Below are positions 7,956 to 13,557 of a stretch of DNA of 13,557 bases, piece by piece; position 1 is the stretch's first letter; every line of letters begins with the position of its first letter. The stretch comes from Clostridia bacterium (GTDB lineage Bacteria; Bacillota; Clostridia; Oscillospirales; UBA644): contig WHHJ01000054.1 of the NCBI GenBank assembly GCA_014872655.1, positions 1-13,557 on the forward strand, in the 5' to 3' direction. Both the position numbers and the translations under genes were made by a program. The notes beneath the pieces were generated by a model. That model made no database searches, was not told the DNA's origin, and saw nothing but the letters and a program-made list of their open reading frames with translations.

Positions 7956-7989
7956 ACAAAAAAATCCGGTCGGGATTTCCGGCCGGATT
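7956..7989 (-). terminator. Terminator of the phospholipase/MFS operon
   Basis: A 27-base hairpin (7963-7989) pairs AATCCGG-C-CGG with CCG-A-CCGGATT, with a single mismatch and a loop of about five bases. On the minus strand it is followed by a run of Ts. It lies 20 bases beyond the MFS stop codon. Confidence 0.88.
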
Positions 7990-8009
7990 CCGTTTTTATT
8001 TTTTAGCCT

Positions 8010-9278
8010 TTAAGATAAAATATCCTCTGCTGCAGATTTCTCCTGGCGATTATCTCGTGCTCGAATCGAAAACTGAAACAAGAATAAACCGATTAAGAAG
8101 AAGACAGCGATTGCTCCCACACCAATATTCATGCTGCCCGTCCACTGCGAAACAAGGCTGACCGTCATCGTTCCTAAAAAAGAGGCACCCTTTCCGCAAA
8201 TATCCAATAAACCAAAGTATTCTCCAGACTTATCCGGTGGAATAATTTTTGCAAAATGAGACCGGGACAACGCCTGAACGCCGCCTTGAAACAGGCCCAC
8301 AACAACGGCAAGAATCCAAAAATGAATCTGTTGTGACATAAAAACAGCAAAGACAGCGATACCGAAATAAGCTAAGATACAAACCGTCAACAACCGTGCC
8401 GACGAAATCTTACGTGAAAGCCTCCCAATTATAATAGATGAAGGAAATGCAACGATCTGAGTGACCAGCAACGCCAACAAGAGCCCTGTGCTGTCAAAAC
8501 CCAACGCCGAGCCGTACGCCGTGGCCATGTCAATAATGGTATAAACCCCGTCAATGTAAAAGAAAAAAGCCAAAACAAAAAACAGAATTTGCTTGTTTTT
8601 CGCAATTTCTTTTATCGTATGACCCAAACGCACGAAATCATTTTTTTGTTCTCCCGCTTTGATATAATGAATCTGTCGATAAGACCGAAGCAGCGGAATC
8701 GTACAGCCAATCCACCAAACAGCAACAATTAAAAAGGCGATAATCATCGCAACCGTCATCGGTACACCGATAAACCCAGAGCCCAACACCAAAACCAGAC
8801 AGACCAAAAACGGGATGCAACTGCCGATATATCCCCATGCATATCCCAGAGAAGAAACACTGTCCATGCGCGATTTATCCGTAATATCCGCAAGCATGGA
8901 ATCATAAAAAATCAAACTGACCGAATAAGCAACCTTTGCTAATACAAATACCAATAAAAAAGCAAGCCATTGACCGGCAAATCCAAGCAAAAGACAAGAA
9001 ACCGATCCCAACAAAACAGTAGTCAGAAACAGCGGCTTTTTTCGCCCCTTTCGATCGGAAACCGAACCAAGAATCGGCCCCAGTAACGCAACAATCAACG
9101 TGGCAATAGAAGCGGCATATCCCCAATATGCCAAATAATCTACGTCTGACATCCCAACTTCCTGTGCTAAAGAATTAAAATAAATCGGAATAATGGTAGA
9201 TACCAGCAAGATAAAGGCCGAATTGCCAACATCGTAAAGAATCCACTTTTTCTCTTGTGACGTCAGTTTAAACTTCAT
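8010..9278 (-). CDS. MFS transporter, UMF1 (Atg22-like) family
   Basis: A 422-residue inner-membrane protein with about twelve hydrophobic spans and a short charged tail. The start of the first span carries YDVGNSAF (15-22), a variant of the YDWANSAF motif typical of the UMF1 family. The loop between spans 2 and 3 carries the MFS motif GSVSDRKGRKK (71-81). SSLGYAWGYIGS near residue 145 is also a UMF1 hallmark. Substrates of bacterial members are mostly unknown, with efflux of small metabolites presumed. Its ATG overlaps the stop of the preceding phospholipase-like gene (ATGA), so the two are translationally coupled. A GAGGAG ribosome binding site lies within the end of that gene. A terminator follows directly. 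Confidence 0.88.
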   Translation of the reverse strand: MKFKLTSQEKKWILYDVGNSAFILLVSTIIPIYFNSLAQEVGMSDVDYLAYWGYAASIATLIVALLGPILGSVSDRKGRKKPLFLTTVLLGSVSCLLLGFAGQWLAFLLVFVLAKVAYSVSLIFYDSMLADITDKSRMDSVSSLGYAWGYIGSCIPFLVCLVLVLGSGFIGVPMTVAMIIAFLIVAVWWIGCTIPLLRSYRQIHYIKAGEQKNDFVRLGHTIKEIAKNKQILFFVLAFFFYIDGVYTIIDMATAYGSALGFDSTGLLLALLVTQIVAFPSSIIIGRLSRKISSARLLTVCILAYFGIAVFAVFMSQQIHFWILAVVVGLFQGGVQALSRSHFAKIIPPDKSGEYFGLLDICGKGASFLGTMTVSLVSQWTGSMNIGVGAIAVFFLIGLFLFQFSIRARDNRQEKSAAEDILS

Positions 9279-10102
9279 TTTACATTCTCCTCTGTCTCAA
9301 AAGTATCCTGAGAACCAAAAGTATAGCGATATAGCATATCATATGGAATTTTTCCCGAAACACTGTCGCAAAAATCGCAAATCAACTTGACTGCCTTTTC
9401 GACCGCCTGTTCATACAACTGCATTAACTTCATGTTGCTGTCCTCGCACCGAGGATCCGGATGATATCCAATCATGAGGCCCTGCATTTCCTGCTCATTC
9501 CCGGATATCTTTAAAATCAATGAAATCAATCCTCGTTTAAACTTTCCGGGCGCACGCAATAAATGATTGTAAAACCGCATCGATTTAATACATTGATCAA
9601 TTTCTTTTTCAGAAATTTGAGGGAAAAACTGACTAATTACAAAAGCTGATTCCTTGGACGGATGAATATGCTGCACTAAATCCGCCTTTACCGGATCAAT
9701 TCCTTGCCGAACCACCAGACTTCTGTCAAACTCTACCTCGATTTTTGCATGACGAACACCACTGGATGCAATCTTTTCATCAATATATCCGTGACATTCC
9801 CGATCCAGCGCAAAGTGACAAATAAACCCATAAATATATGCCGCATATTCCGCAGAAAACTGATTTTTCTGCAAAACAGTTCCGGCCTCTTCAAAGAAAA
9901 CTTGGCCGGCGCGGTCATGCATTGCATACCCTGTCTGATTGACAGGATCTTTTTTTAACGGCCGATAGTAAAACAACAAATCCGGACCGTGCAGTCCCAG
10001 AAAATAAAGGTCCTGATAAGCCTGAATCTCCTTTTGATAGGTTTCAGGCAAACGCGATAAGACATCTTGTCCAAAACAATAATGCGCATAGGTTGACGGC
10101 AT
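9275..10102 (-). CDS. Zinc-dependent phospholipase C-like protein
   Basis: A 275-residue, all-helical protein of the zinc-dependent phospholipase C family (PF00882 type). Probable metal ligands appear in the order expected: H7 (YAHYCFG), D41 (HGPDLLF), H62 (MHDRAG), H96, D100 and H104 (CHFALDRECH), and H118 with E122 (HAKIE). It has no signal peptide, unlike secreted clostridial phospholipases, so it probably works in the cytoplasm, or is a hydrolase with another substrate. The start is ATG with GGGAGA five bases before it. It overlaps the MFS transporter gene by four bases, suggesting a shared role. Promoter evidence is weak: TTTACA and TAATAT with 18-base spacing upstream. Family is confident; reaction is not. 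Confidence 0.8.
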   Translation of the reverse strand: MPSTYAHYCFGQDVLSRLPETYQKEIQAYQDLYFLGLHGPDLLFYYRPLKKDPVNQTGYAMHDRAGQVFFEEAGTVLQKNQFSAEYAAYIYGFICHFALDRECHGYIDEKIASSGVRHAKIEVEFDRSLVVRQGIDPVKADLVQHIHPSKESAFVISQFFPQISEKEIDQCIKSMRFYNHLLRAPGKFKRGLISLILKISGNEQEMQGLMIGYHPDPRCEDSNMKLMQLYEQAVEKAVKLICDFCDSVSGKIPYDMLYRYTFGSQDTFETEENVK

Positions 10103-10195
10103 AACAATCTCCCATTTAACAATAACATATTTTAATATATAAATTATAGAAATTCCATATTAAATCTATAATCCTATTTTTGTAAAATCTATGTA

Positions 10196-10226
10196 AGGTC
10201 GCTCGCTTATGGATGCGAACAAACCT
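10196..10226 (-). other. Hairpin downstream of the ATPase gene
   Basis: On the minus strand AGGTTTGTTCGC pairs with GCGAGCGACCT around an eight-base loop, with one bulged base and two G-U pairs. Only a weak T-rich stretch follows. It may be an inefficient terminator for the ATPase transcript or a processing or stability structure. Confidence 0.4.
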
Positions 10227-10239
10227 AAACAACTTATCA

Positions 10240-10983
10240 TCAATCTTGTGATTCAGGTATATCCATGAGTAATTGTCGAAGAAAACCTTCTCGATTCCGA
10301 ACAAATAAATCTGTGATCCGATAACTTTCGGTTTCTTCATATGTGCAAGGGCAAATCTGCCCTTGATCAAAAGACAAAATCTTTCCGGGCAATGCCAGCA
10401 ATATCGGAGAATGAGTTGCGATAATAAACTGTGCCCCATTCTTAGCCATTTGCGCGATATGAACAAACAACGATAACTGTCTCTGCGGAGATAAAGCAGC
10501 CTCCGGTTCATCCATTAAATACAATCCTGGCTTTTTAAATGATTGAAAAAACGAAAGCGCACCTTCGCCATGAGATTGTTCATGTAAATTTTTTCCGCCA
10601 AAAGATGGACCATATGGATTCAATTGATCATACTCTTCTGTTTTTGTAGCTACATTAAAAAAACTTTCAGCCCGATAATAAAAACTGCTCTGAGGTCTTT
10701 TAAACCCCTTTACAATTTTCAGCGCTGTACTAAGTTCTGATTGGGTATGATAAGTTTCAAAATAATAATTTGCGGTTCCGCCCTCCGCATTTAACCCAAA
10801 ACTAACGGCAATCGCCTGTAGTAAAGTAGTCTTCCCCGTTCCGTTTTCTCCCGAAAAAAGTGTAATATTGTCATCAAACACAATGTTGTGCAAACTACGG
10901 ATTGCATGGATCTGATGCAAATAGGAATTTTTATCAATCTGGCTCCAATCTACATTGATCTCTCGAATAAAACGATTTTCCAT
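10240..10983 (-). CDS. AAA/ABC-type P-loop ATPase, COG3910-like, function unknown
   Basis: A 247-residue cytoplasmic ATPase with a complete ABC/SMC-style motif set. Walker A is GENGTGKT (45-52), a signature-like SHGEG lies at 137-141, and Walker B is LYLMDEPEAALS (D158, E159). The switch histidine is H191 in ATHSP. The segments RAESFFN, LHEQSHGE and EAALSPQRQL match the widespread predicted-ATPase family COG3910, and the length is normal for it. No known biochemical role exists. There is no transmembrane partner or toxin next to it. The start is ATG with GAGGTGAG just upstream, 36 bases after the nucleoside hydrolase stop, so it is probably transcribed from that gene's promoter. A small AT-rich inverted repeat (GTAAAAT/ATTTTAC) sits in the gap. 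Confidence 0.85.
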   Translation of the reverse strand: MENRFIREINVDWSQIDKNSYLHQIHAIRSLHNIVFDDNITLFSGENGTGKTTLLQAIAVSFGLNAEGGTANYYFETYHTQSELSTALKIVKGFKRPQSSFYYRAESFFNVATKTEEYDQLNPYGPSFGGKNLHEQSHGEGALSFFQSFKKPGLYLMDEPEAALSPQRQLSLFVHIAQMAKNGAQFIIATHSPILLALPGKILSFDQGQICPCTYEETESYRITDLFVRNREGFLRQLLMDIPESQD

Positions 10984-11019
10984 AATCTCACCTCATATCG
11001 TAAAATAGAATTTTACAAA

Positions 11020-11904
11020 CTAAAGGTTCTGATCCTCAATATCTAAAGTTCCAAAAAAATCACGGCAAAATTTTTCTTGATCAACTTGTGAACAAATACA
11101 ATGGGAACCATCTTCTGCCTCTGTAAAACAAGCATACGGGGTAACAACTTTTTCTGTCGTAGATAACATGGATACCGTTCCGCGTTTTAAATCACAAATC
11201 TCAGAATCAAACATCATCGTCATTGCCAATGGATCATGAAAATATATTGGCGTACCAAAATCTTGATACCAATCATTGGCCAACTGTGACAAATACGGTT
11301 GTCTGCCCGCAAAACGATTTCTGTATTTTTCTTTTGTCATACAAAACGACAACGTTACATCTAATCCCGCCGTCAAAATGTTTGGGACTGAGGCACTATA
11401 CACAATTTGAACGGCATGAGGATCGTACTTAAAATTCCACTCCAATTGAGGTTGCCCAATAAACTTTCCGCCCATAATGTATAGCCCTGCAAGCATTTTT
11501 GCACACTCGGGATATGTTGCAAACAATAAAGCAACGTTGGTCAACGGACCAATAGCAAGAATCGTAATTTGACCAGGATACGAATAGATCATTTCCCGCA
11601 TAAAATCAACAGCATGCAAGGAAGAAAATGTTGTTTGATGCGGCCAATCCGTTAAATGTTCGGCTTGCTGCGGGAATTCCGCTTTTTTTCCAGACATCAA
11701 AGGCATCTCGGCACCTTTATAAATAGGAATGTTACGATTTTTTTGTACGCAAACCGCACTGGCCAATTCTGCCCTCAACTGAGTTTGCCCGCTTACTACC
11801 GTAATCCCAACAAGATCACAATCTTTTTTCTCAAGTAGATAAGTTAAACACAAGGCATCGTCAATATCACATCCGATATCGGTATCCAGTATCACTTTCT
11901 TCAT
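11020..11904 (-). CDS. Nucleoside hydrolase (IunH/RihABC family)
   Basis: This enzyme cleaves the N-glycosidic bond of ribonucleosides to free base and ribose in purine or pyrimidine salvage. The calcium-binding N-terminal motif reads DTDIGCDIDDA (residues 7-17). Other family marks are ILAIGPLTN (115-123), MGG (144-146), NFKYDPHA (157-164) and the catalytic-site HDP (H223, D224). The 294-residue length is slightly below the usual 305-320. The start is ATG with GGGGAAG a few bases upstream. A good promoter lies about 115 bases before the start, giving a rather long leader. Which nucleoside is preferred cannot be told from the sequence. It heads a likely two-gene unit with the ATPase. Confidence 0.9.
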   Translation of the reverse strand: MKKVILDTDIGCDIDDALCLTYLLEKKDCDLVGITVVSGQTQLRAELASAVCVQKNRNIPIYKGAEMPLMSGKKAEFPQQAEHLTDWPHQTTFSSLHAVDFMREMIYSYPGQITILAIGPLTNVALLFATYPECAKMLAGLYIMGGKFIGQPQLEWNFKYDPHAVQIVYSASVPNILTAGLDVTLSFCMTKEKYRNRFAGRQPYLSQLANDWYQDFGTPIYFHDPLAMTMMFDSEICDLKRGTVSMLSTTEKVVTPYACFTEAEDGSHCICSQVDQEKFCRDFFGTLDIEDQNL

Positions 11905-12026
11905 TTTTCTTCCCCATAAAACACTTTCTGTCTTTTATCTATTGTGTTTTTATTTTCGATCCCAATAAAACAATACTACAAAGTATCTATTTATAAAATT
12001 ATATTACTAAAACCTGTTTTGCAATT

Positions 12027-12055
12027 ATTATATCACAAAATATTCAAAAGCACAA
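12027..12055 (-). promoter_or_regulatory. Promoter of the nucleoside hydrolase unit
   Basis: On the minus strand TTGTGC (12050-12055) and TATAAT (12027-12032) are 17 bases apart, with a TGA extended -10 in front of TATAAT. The start point would be about 115 bases before the ATG. I recognise no riboswitch in the leader. Confidence 0.7.
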
Positions 12056-12358
12056 TATAGACCTTTTATTCTATAATTTAAATACGACTTTATATACAAA
12101 AATACAAAAAAACAAAGCTAAAACGCAAACAACATCCAGACTCTGTTTATAGAAGAAAAGTAAAAATATAATTTGGCAAACTCATTATAAAAAATCTAAA
12201 TGCAGTGTATACTAAATTGCTTTTAGTAAAAACATAAAAGAACTTCGAACAACACGATCTCTTCATTACGAAAAAGAATAATCTTAAACGCCGCTTATGC
12301 CCAAACTCGGGCTGTAATCAAATTTCTCAAGAGATTCCGAGCATGCGAGGCCGATGAT
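12056..12358. other. Gene-poor AT-rich intergenic region
   Basis: No ORF with codon character or ribosome binding site is seen on either strand. The right part (about 12290-12358) is richer in G+C and contains short inverted repeats: GCCC/GGGC at 12299-12312 and TCTC/GAGA at 12325-12334. Its function is unknown. Confidence 0.5.
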
Positions 12359-12398
12359 AAAAAATAACGCTGAACCCAAAATACATCGGGTTCAACGT
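12359..12398 (-). terminator. Probable terminator of the DUF4303-like gene
   Basis: An 11-base inverted repeat with one mismatch (12367-12377 with 12388-12398) encloses a ten-base loop. On the minus strand it is followed by TTATTTTTTATC, close enough to a U-tract for factor-independent termination. It lies about 150 bases past the stop codon of the gene at 12549. Confidence 0.6.
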
Positions 12399-12422
12399 CA
12401 CAGTGTAAAGAGGAACTAAAAA

Positions 12423-12509
12423 ATGCTGGAAATTGTCACGACCGTCATAATTTTTTACAAGAAAAGAGAGCCTGTCAAACACCTTGTTATTTTAATACAA
12501 TACGCCTAA
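12423..12509 (+). CDS. Doubtful 28-residue ORF with hydrophobic start
   Basis: This plus-strand ORF has ATG preceded by AAGAGGA at a plausible distance. It encodes 28 residues with a hydrophobic N-terminal half (MLEIVTTVIIFY) and a basic middle (KKREPVKH). It lies just after a strong hairpin. No convincing promoter is visible and the ORF is short enough to be chance. Small membrane peptides of type I toxin-antitoxin systems are the only analogy, and that is weak. Confidence 0.18.
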   Translation: MLEIVTTVIIFYKKREPVKHLVILIQYA

Positions 12510-12548
12510 AGCAATAGGGGTACATTGTAGAAAAATGGGGTGTACAAA

Positions 12549-13136
12549 TCACATCATTCCCAATTTCTTCATGGCCCTTACAAACACATCAGCTTCACCA
12601 TTTATATTAGCGTTCTGTGTAGCTTCCATATCATACCATGCATACTCAAGACCATGAATAATAATAGGAAGTCTTTTTCCAAATTTATCAGCAATATACC
12701 CTTCTTGTTGTAGTCGCTTGGCAACTCGAGAAACGATTGTCAACAGTTCATAATGACCTGCCGGTCCTTTACCGATATAACGCATTTCACTATCATAACA
12801 AGAATCATCCTCGTAACCGATATTTTCGATACCATTCTCTCTGTACCATTCAAAAAGCAAATCAGTTAATTCATCGGGGTTGTCAGGATCAATAATTGGT
12901 GTTTCGTCTTTACGCCAAAAGGCGTAGTTCCACCGTTCCTCATCATATTGTCCAGCGTTCCCACAATCTTCTTCCGTATTGTAACTGATTGCACAATATG
13001 ACACATTTTGAAATTCTTTATATTTGTATGTCTCATTCGAATATACAAAAAACGAAATTGCATAAATATCTTTTTCTGACCAATTTGCAATAATGGATTT
13101 AACTTTAGAGTATATCATATCAGCAATCAAAATCAT
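12549..13136 (-). CDS. DUF4303-like protein, possible immunity protein
   Basis: A 195-residue soluble, acidic protein without signal peptide or membrane span. The order of features fits the DUF4303 family as I remember it: a YAISFFVYSNE strand, a SYNTEED segment, ERWNYAFWRKDE in the middle, and a C-terminal HGLEYAWYDMEATQNAN. Proteins of this kind are suspected to be immunity proteins in contact-dependent or polymorphic toxin systems, but no toxin gene is beside it here. The start is ATG with GGTGGGG some eight bases upstream. It has its own promoter and a probable terminator, so it is a single-gene unit. It lies between a gene-poor stretch and the tRNA-Ser attachment site, a typical accessory setting. 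Family assignment is moderate, function only inferred. Confidence 0.6.
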   Translation of the reverse strand: MILIADMIYSKVKSIIANWSEKDIYAISFFVYSNETYKYKEFQNVSYCAISYNTEEDCGNAGQYDEERWNYAFWRKDETPIIDPDNPDELTDLLFEWYRENGIENIGYEDDSCYDSEMRYIGKGPAGHYELLTIVSRVAKRLQQEGYIADKFGKRLPIIIHGLEYAWYDMEATQNANINGEADVFVRAMKKLGMM

Positions 13137-13158
13137 TGTACGTCCCCACCATTATTTT

Positions 13159-13187
13159 ATATTACTATGTTACTATAGAATTGTCAA
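13159..13187 (-). promoter_or_regulatory. Promoter of the DUF4303-like gene
   Basis: On the minus strand a perfect TTGACA (13182-13187) and TAATAT (13159-13164) are 17 bases apart. A second TTGAC lies eight bases further upstream. The transcript leader would be about 20 bases. Confidence 0.7.
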
Positions 13188-13335
13188 AACGTCAATAGTT
13201 GCTTAAAATTTAACAATAGAAAAACGGTAAATTTGCAACACGATATCGACTTAAATACAAAAAGTAATCGGAAATGCCCAATTTTAGAAACCCAATAAAC
13301 ATACCGCCATGGAAGCGGAAATCTTCTTCATAAAC
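13188..13335. other. Intergenic DNA without recognised gene
   Basis: AT-rich sequence with one small perfect stem, CCGC/GCGG around CATGGAA near 13305-13320. No ORF or promoter is supported here. Confidence 0.4.
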
Positions 13336-13385
13336 AAAAAAATAGCCAGGACGCGTCCGGAGTGCGTTTGGTTCCAGTCCCTGCT
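13336..13385 (-). terminator. Second, degenerate terminator-like element
   Basis: On the minus strand AGCAGGGAC pairs imperfectly with GTCCTGGCT and is followed by a seven-T run. The element resembles the tRNA-Ser terminator 65 bases to its right, so the two may be duplicates in tandem. Confidence 0.45.
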
Positions 13386-13413
13386 AGGCGCGGGTGTCTT
13401 CATTCAAACAAAG

Positions 13414-13448
13414 AAAAAAGCCTGGAGCGCGAATTGGCTCCAAGCCTT
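13414..13448 (-). terminator. Terminator of the tRNA-Ser locus
   Basis: On the minus strand AAGGCTTGGAGC (13437-13448) pairs with GCTCCAGGCTTT, using two wobble pairs, and a six-T run follows. It lies three bases past the CCA end of the tRNA-Ser fragment, as a native tRNA terminator would. This supports the left side being the original chromosome. Confidence 0.8.
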
Positions 13449-13451
13449 GCT

Positions 13452-13512
13452 TGGCGGAGATGAAGAGATTTGAACTCTTGCGCCGGCAAAACCGACCTAC
13501 CGGATTTCGAAT
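13452..13512 (-). pseudogene. tRNA-Ser(CGA) 3' fragment
   Basis: The 3' 61 bases of a serine tRNA are present. From the 3' end these are CCA, discriminator G, acceptor strand CATCTCC, T arm AAGAG-TTCAAAT-CTCTT, a long serine-type variable arm with stem GTCGG/CCGGC, the 3' anticodon stem TCCGG and the loop TTCGAAA with anticodon CGA. The 5' anticodon stem should be CCGGA, but the bases there are ACACA. No D arm or 5' acceptor strand (GGAGATG expected) follows up to the window end. So the gene is cut just 5' of the anticodon loop. It cannot make a tRNA. The intact copy is expected further right, beyond the window. Confidence 0.85.
13500..13512. other. Predicted attachment-site crossover region
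   Basis: tRNA identity ends at 13512, directly beside the palindromic TTCGAA (13506-13511) of the anticodon loop. Tyrosine recombinases often cross over at tRNA anticodon loops and leave a 3' tRNA fragment at the far end of the element. The unrelated sequence starting at 13513 would be the first bases of the integrated element. Confidence 0.65.
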
Positions 13513-13554
13513 GTGTTATGTGATATGGAAAGTGTTAGAAAGGAGCAGAAAATA

Positions 13555-13557
13555 ATG
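13555..13557 (+). CDS. Start codon of a plus-strand gene cut by the window end
   Basis: ATG at 13555 follows an AAAGGAG ribosome binding site (13539-13545) at a nine-base spacing. This is a good translation start, facing away from everything else in the window. Only the start codon is visible, so no product can be named. Its position directly inside the predicted element edge would suit an integrase, excisionase or other first gene. Confidence 0.5.

Noticed and set aside
10116..10511. 131-residue minus-strand ORF
   Set aside because: It lies largely inside the ATPase gene in another frame, has many rare Arg/Cys/Trp residues and no credible start signal.
11905..12026. Possible riboswitch in the nucleoside hydrolase leader
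   Set aside because: The leader is AT-rich with no recognisable purine-type core, no strong stems and no expression-platform terminator.
13452..13512. tmRNA 3' end instead of a tRNA-Ser fragment
   Set aside because: The CGA anticodon loop, serine-type long variable arm with its stem, and discriminator G fit tRNA-Ser; tmRNA lacks an anticodon arm of this form.
1..13557. CRISPR arrays, insertion sequences, rRNA genes
   Set aside because: No regularly spaced direct repeats, transposase ORFs, terminal inverted repeats of IS type, or rRNA-like sequence were seen on either strand.

Overview
The window looks like a stretch of chromosome from a low-GC, Gram-positive, spore-forming-type bacterium, most probably a gut-associated member of the Clostridia. 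The reasons are the AT-rich intergenic DNA, strong GGAGG-type ribosome binding sites, TTG and GTG starts, textbook TTGACA/TATAAT promoters, and a divergent clostridial-type topoisomerase pair next to mtaB. Genus cannot be fixed from the sequence alone. Every confident protein gene lies on the minus strand, so transcription runs right to left.

Layout from right to left (transcription order). At the extreme right, 13452-13512 is the 3' part of a serine tRNA gene (anticodon CGA) that stops abruptly inside the anticodon arm. This is the signature of a genomic island or prophage integrated into the tRNA gene. By geometry the element lies to the right, outside the window, and its first plus-strand gene seems to start at 13555. 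Left of the fragment are one or two terminators and an orphan DUF4303-like (possible immunity) gene at 12549-13136. Then comes about 640 bases without a recognisable gene, holding a terminator, other hairpins and one doubtful 28-codon ORF. A transcription unit at 11904-10240 encodes a nucleoside hydrolase and a COG3910-type P-loop ATPase. Next is a translationally coupled pair, a zinc-dependent phospholipase C-like protein and a UMF1-type MFS transporter (10102-8010), ended by a clear terminator.

Further left, a lipoprotein phosphoesterase of the purple acid phosphatase type (7891-6302) precedes a 50-residue cysteine-rich single-membrane-span protein (6245-6093). That small gene carries a possible sporulation-sigma promoter and a strong terminator. 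A tRNA-Lys(UUU) gene with consensus promoter and terminator follows (5911-5836), then mtaB (5546-4242), the methylthiotransferase whose known target is that same tRNA. Last come the two subunits of a divergent topoisomerase IV (parE-like 4200-2212, parC-like 2196-28), driven by a promoter lying across the end of mtaB.

Most of the window is ordinary housekeeping and accessory chromosome. The items that deserve a second look are the tRNA-Ser attachment site at the right edge with a degenerate second copy beside it, the mtaB/tRNA-Lys neighbourhood, the small cysteine-rich membrane protein, and the unusual residues in the topoisomerase pair.
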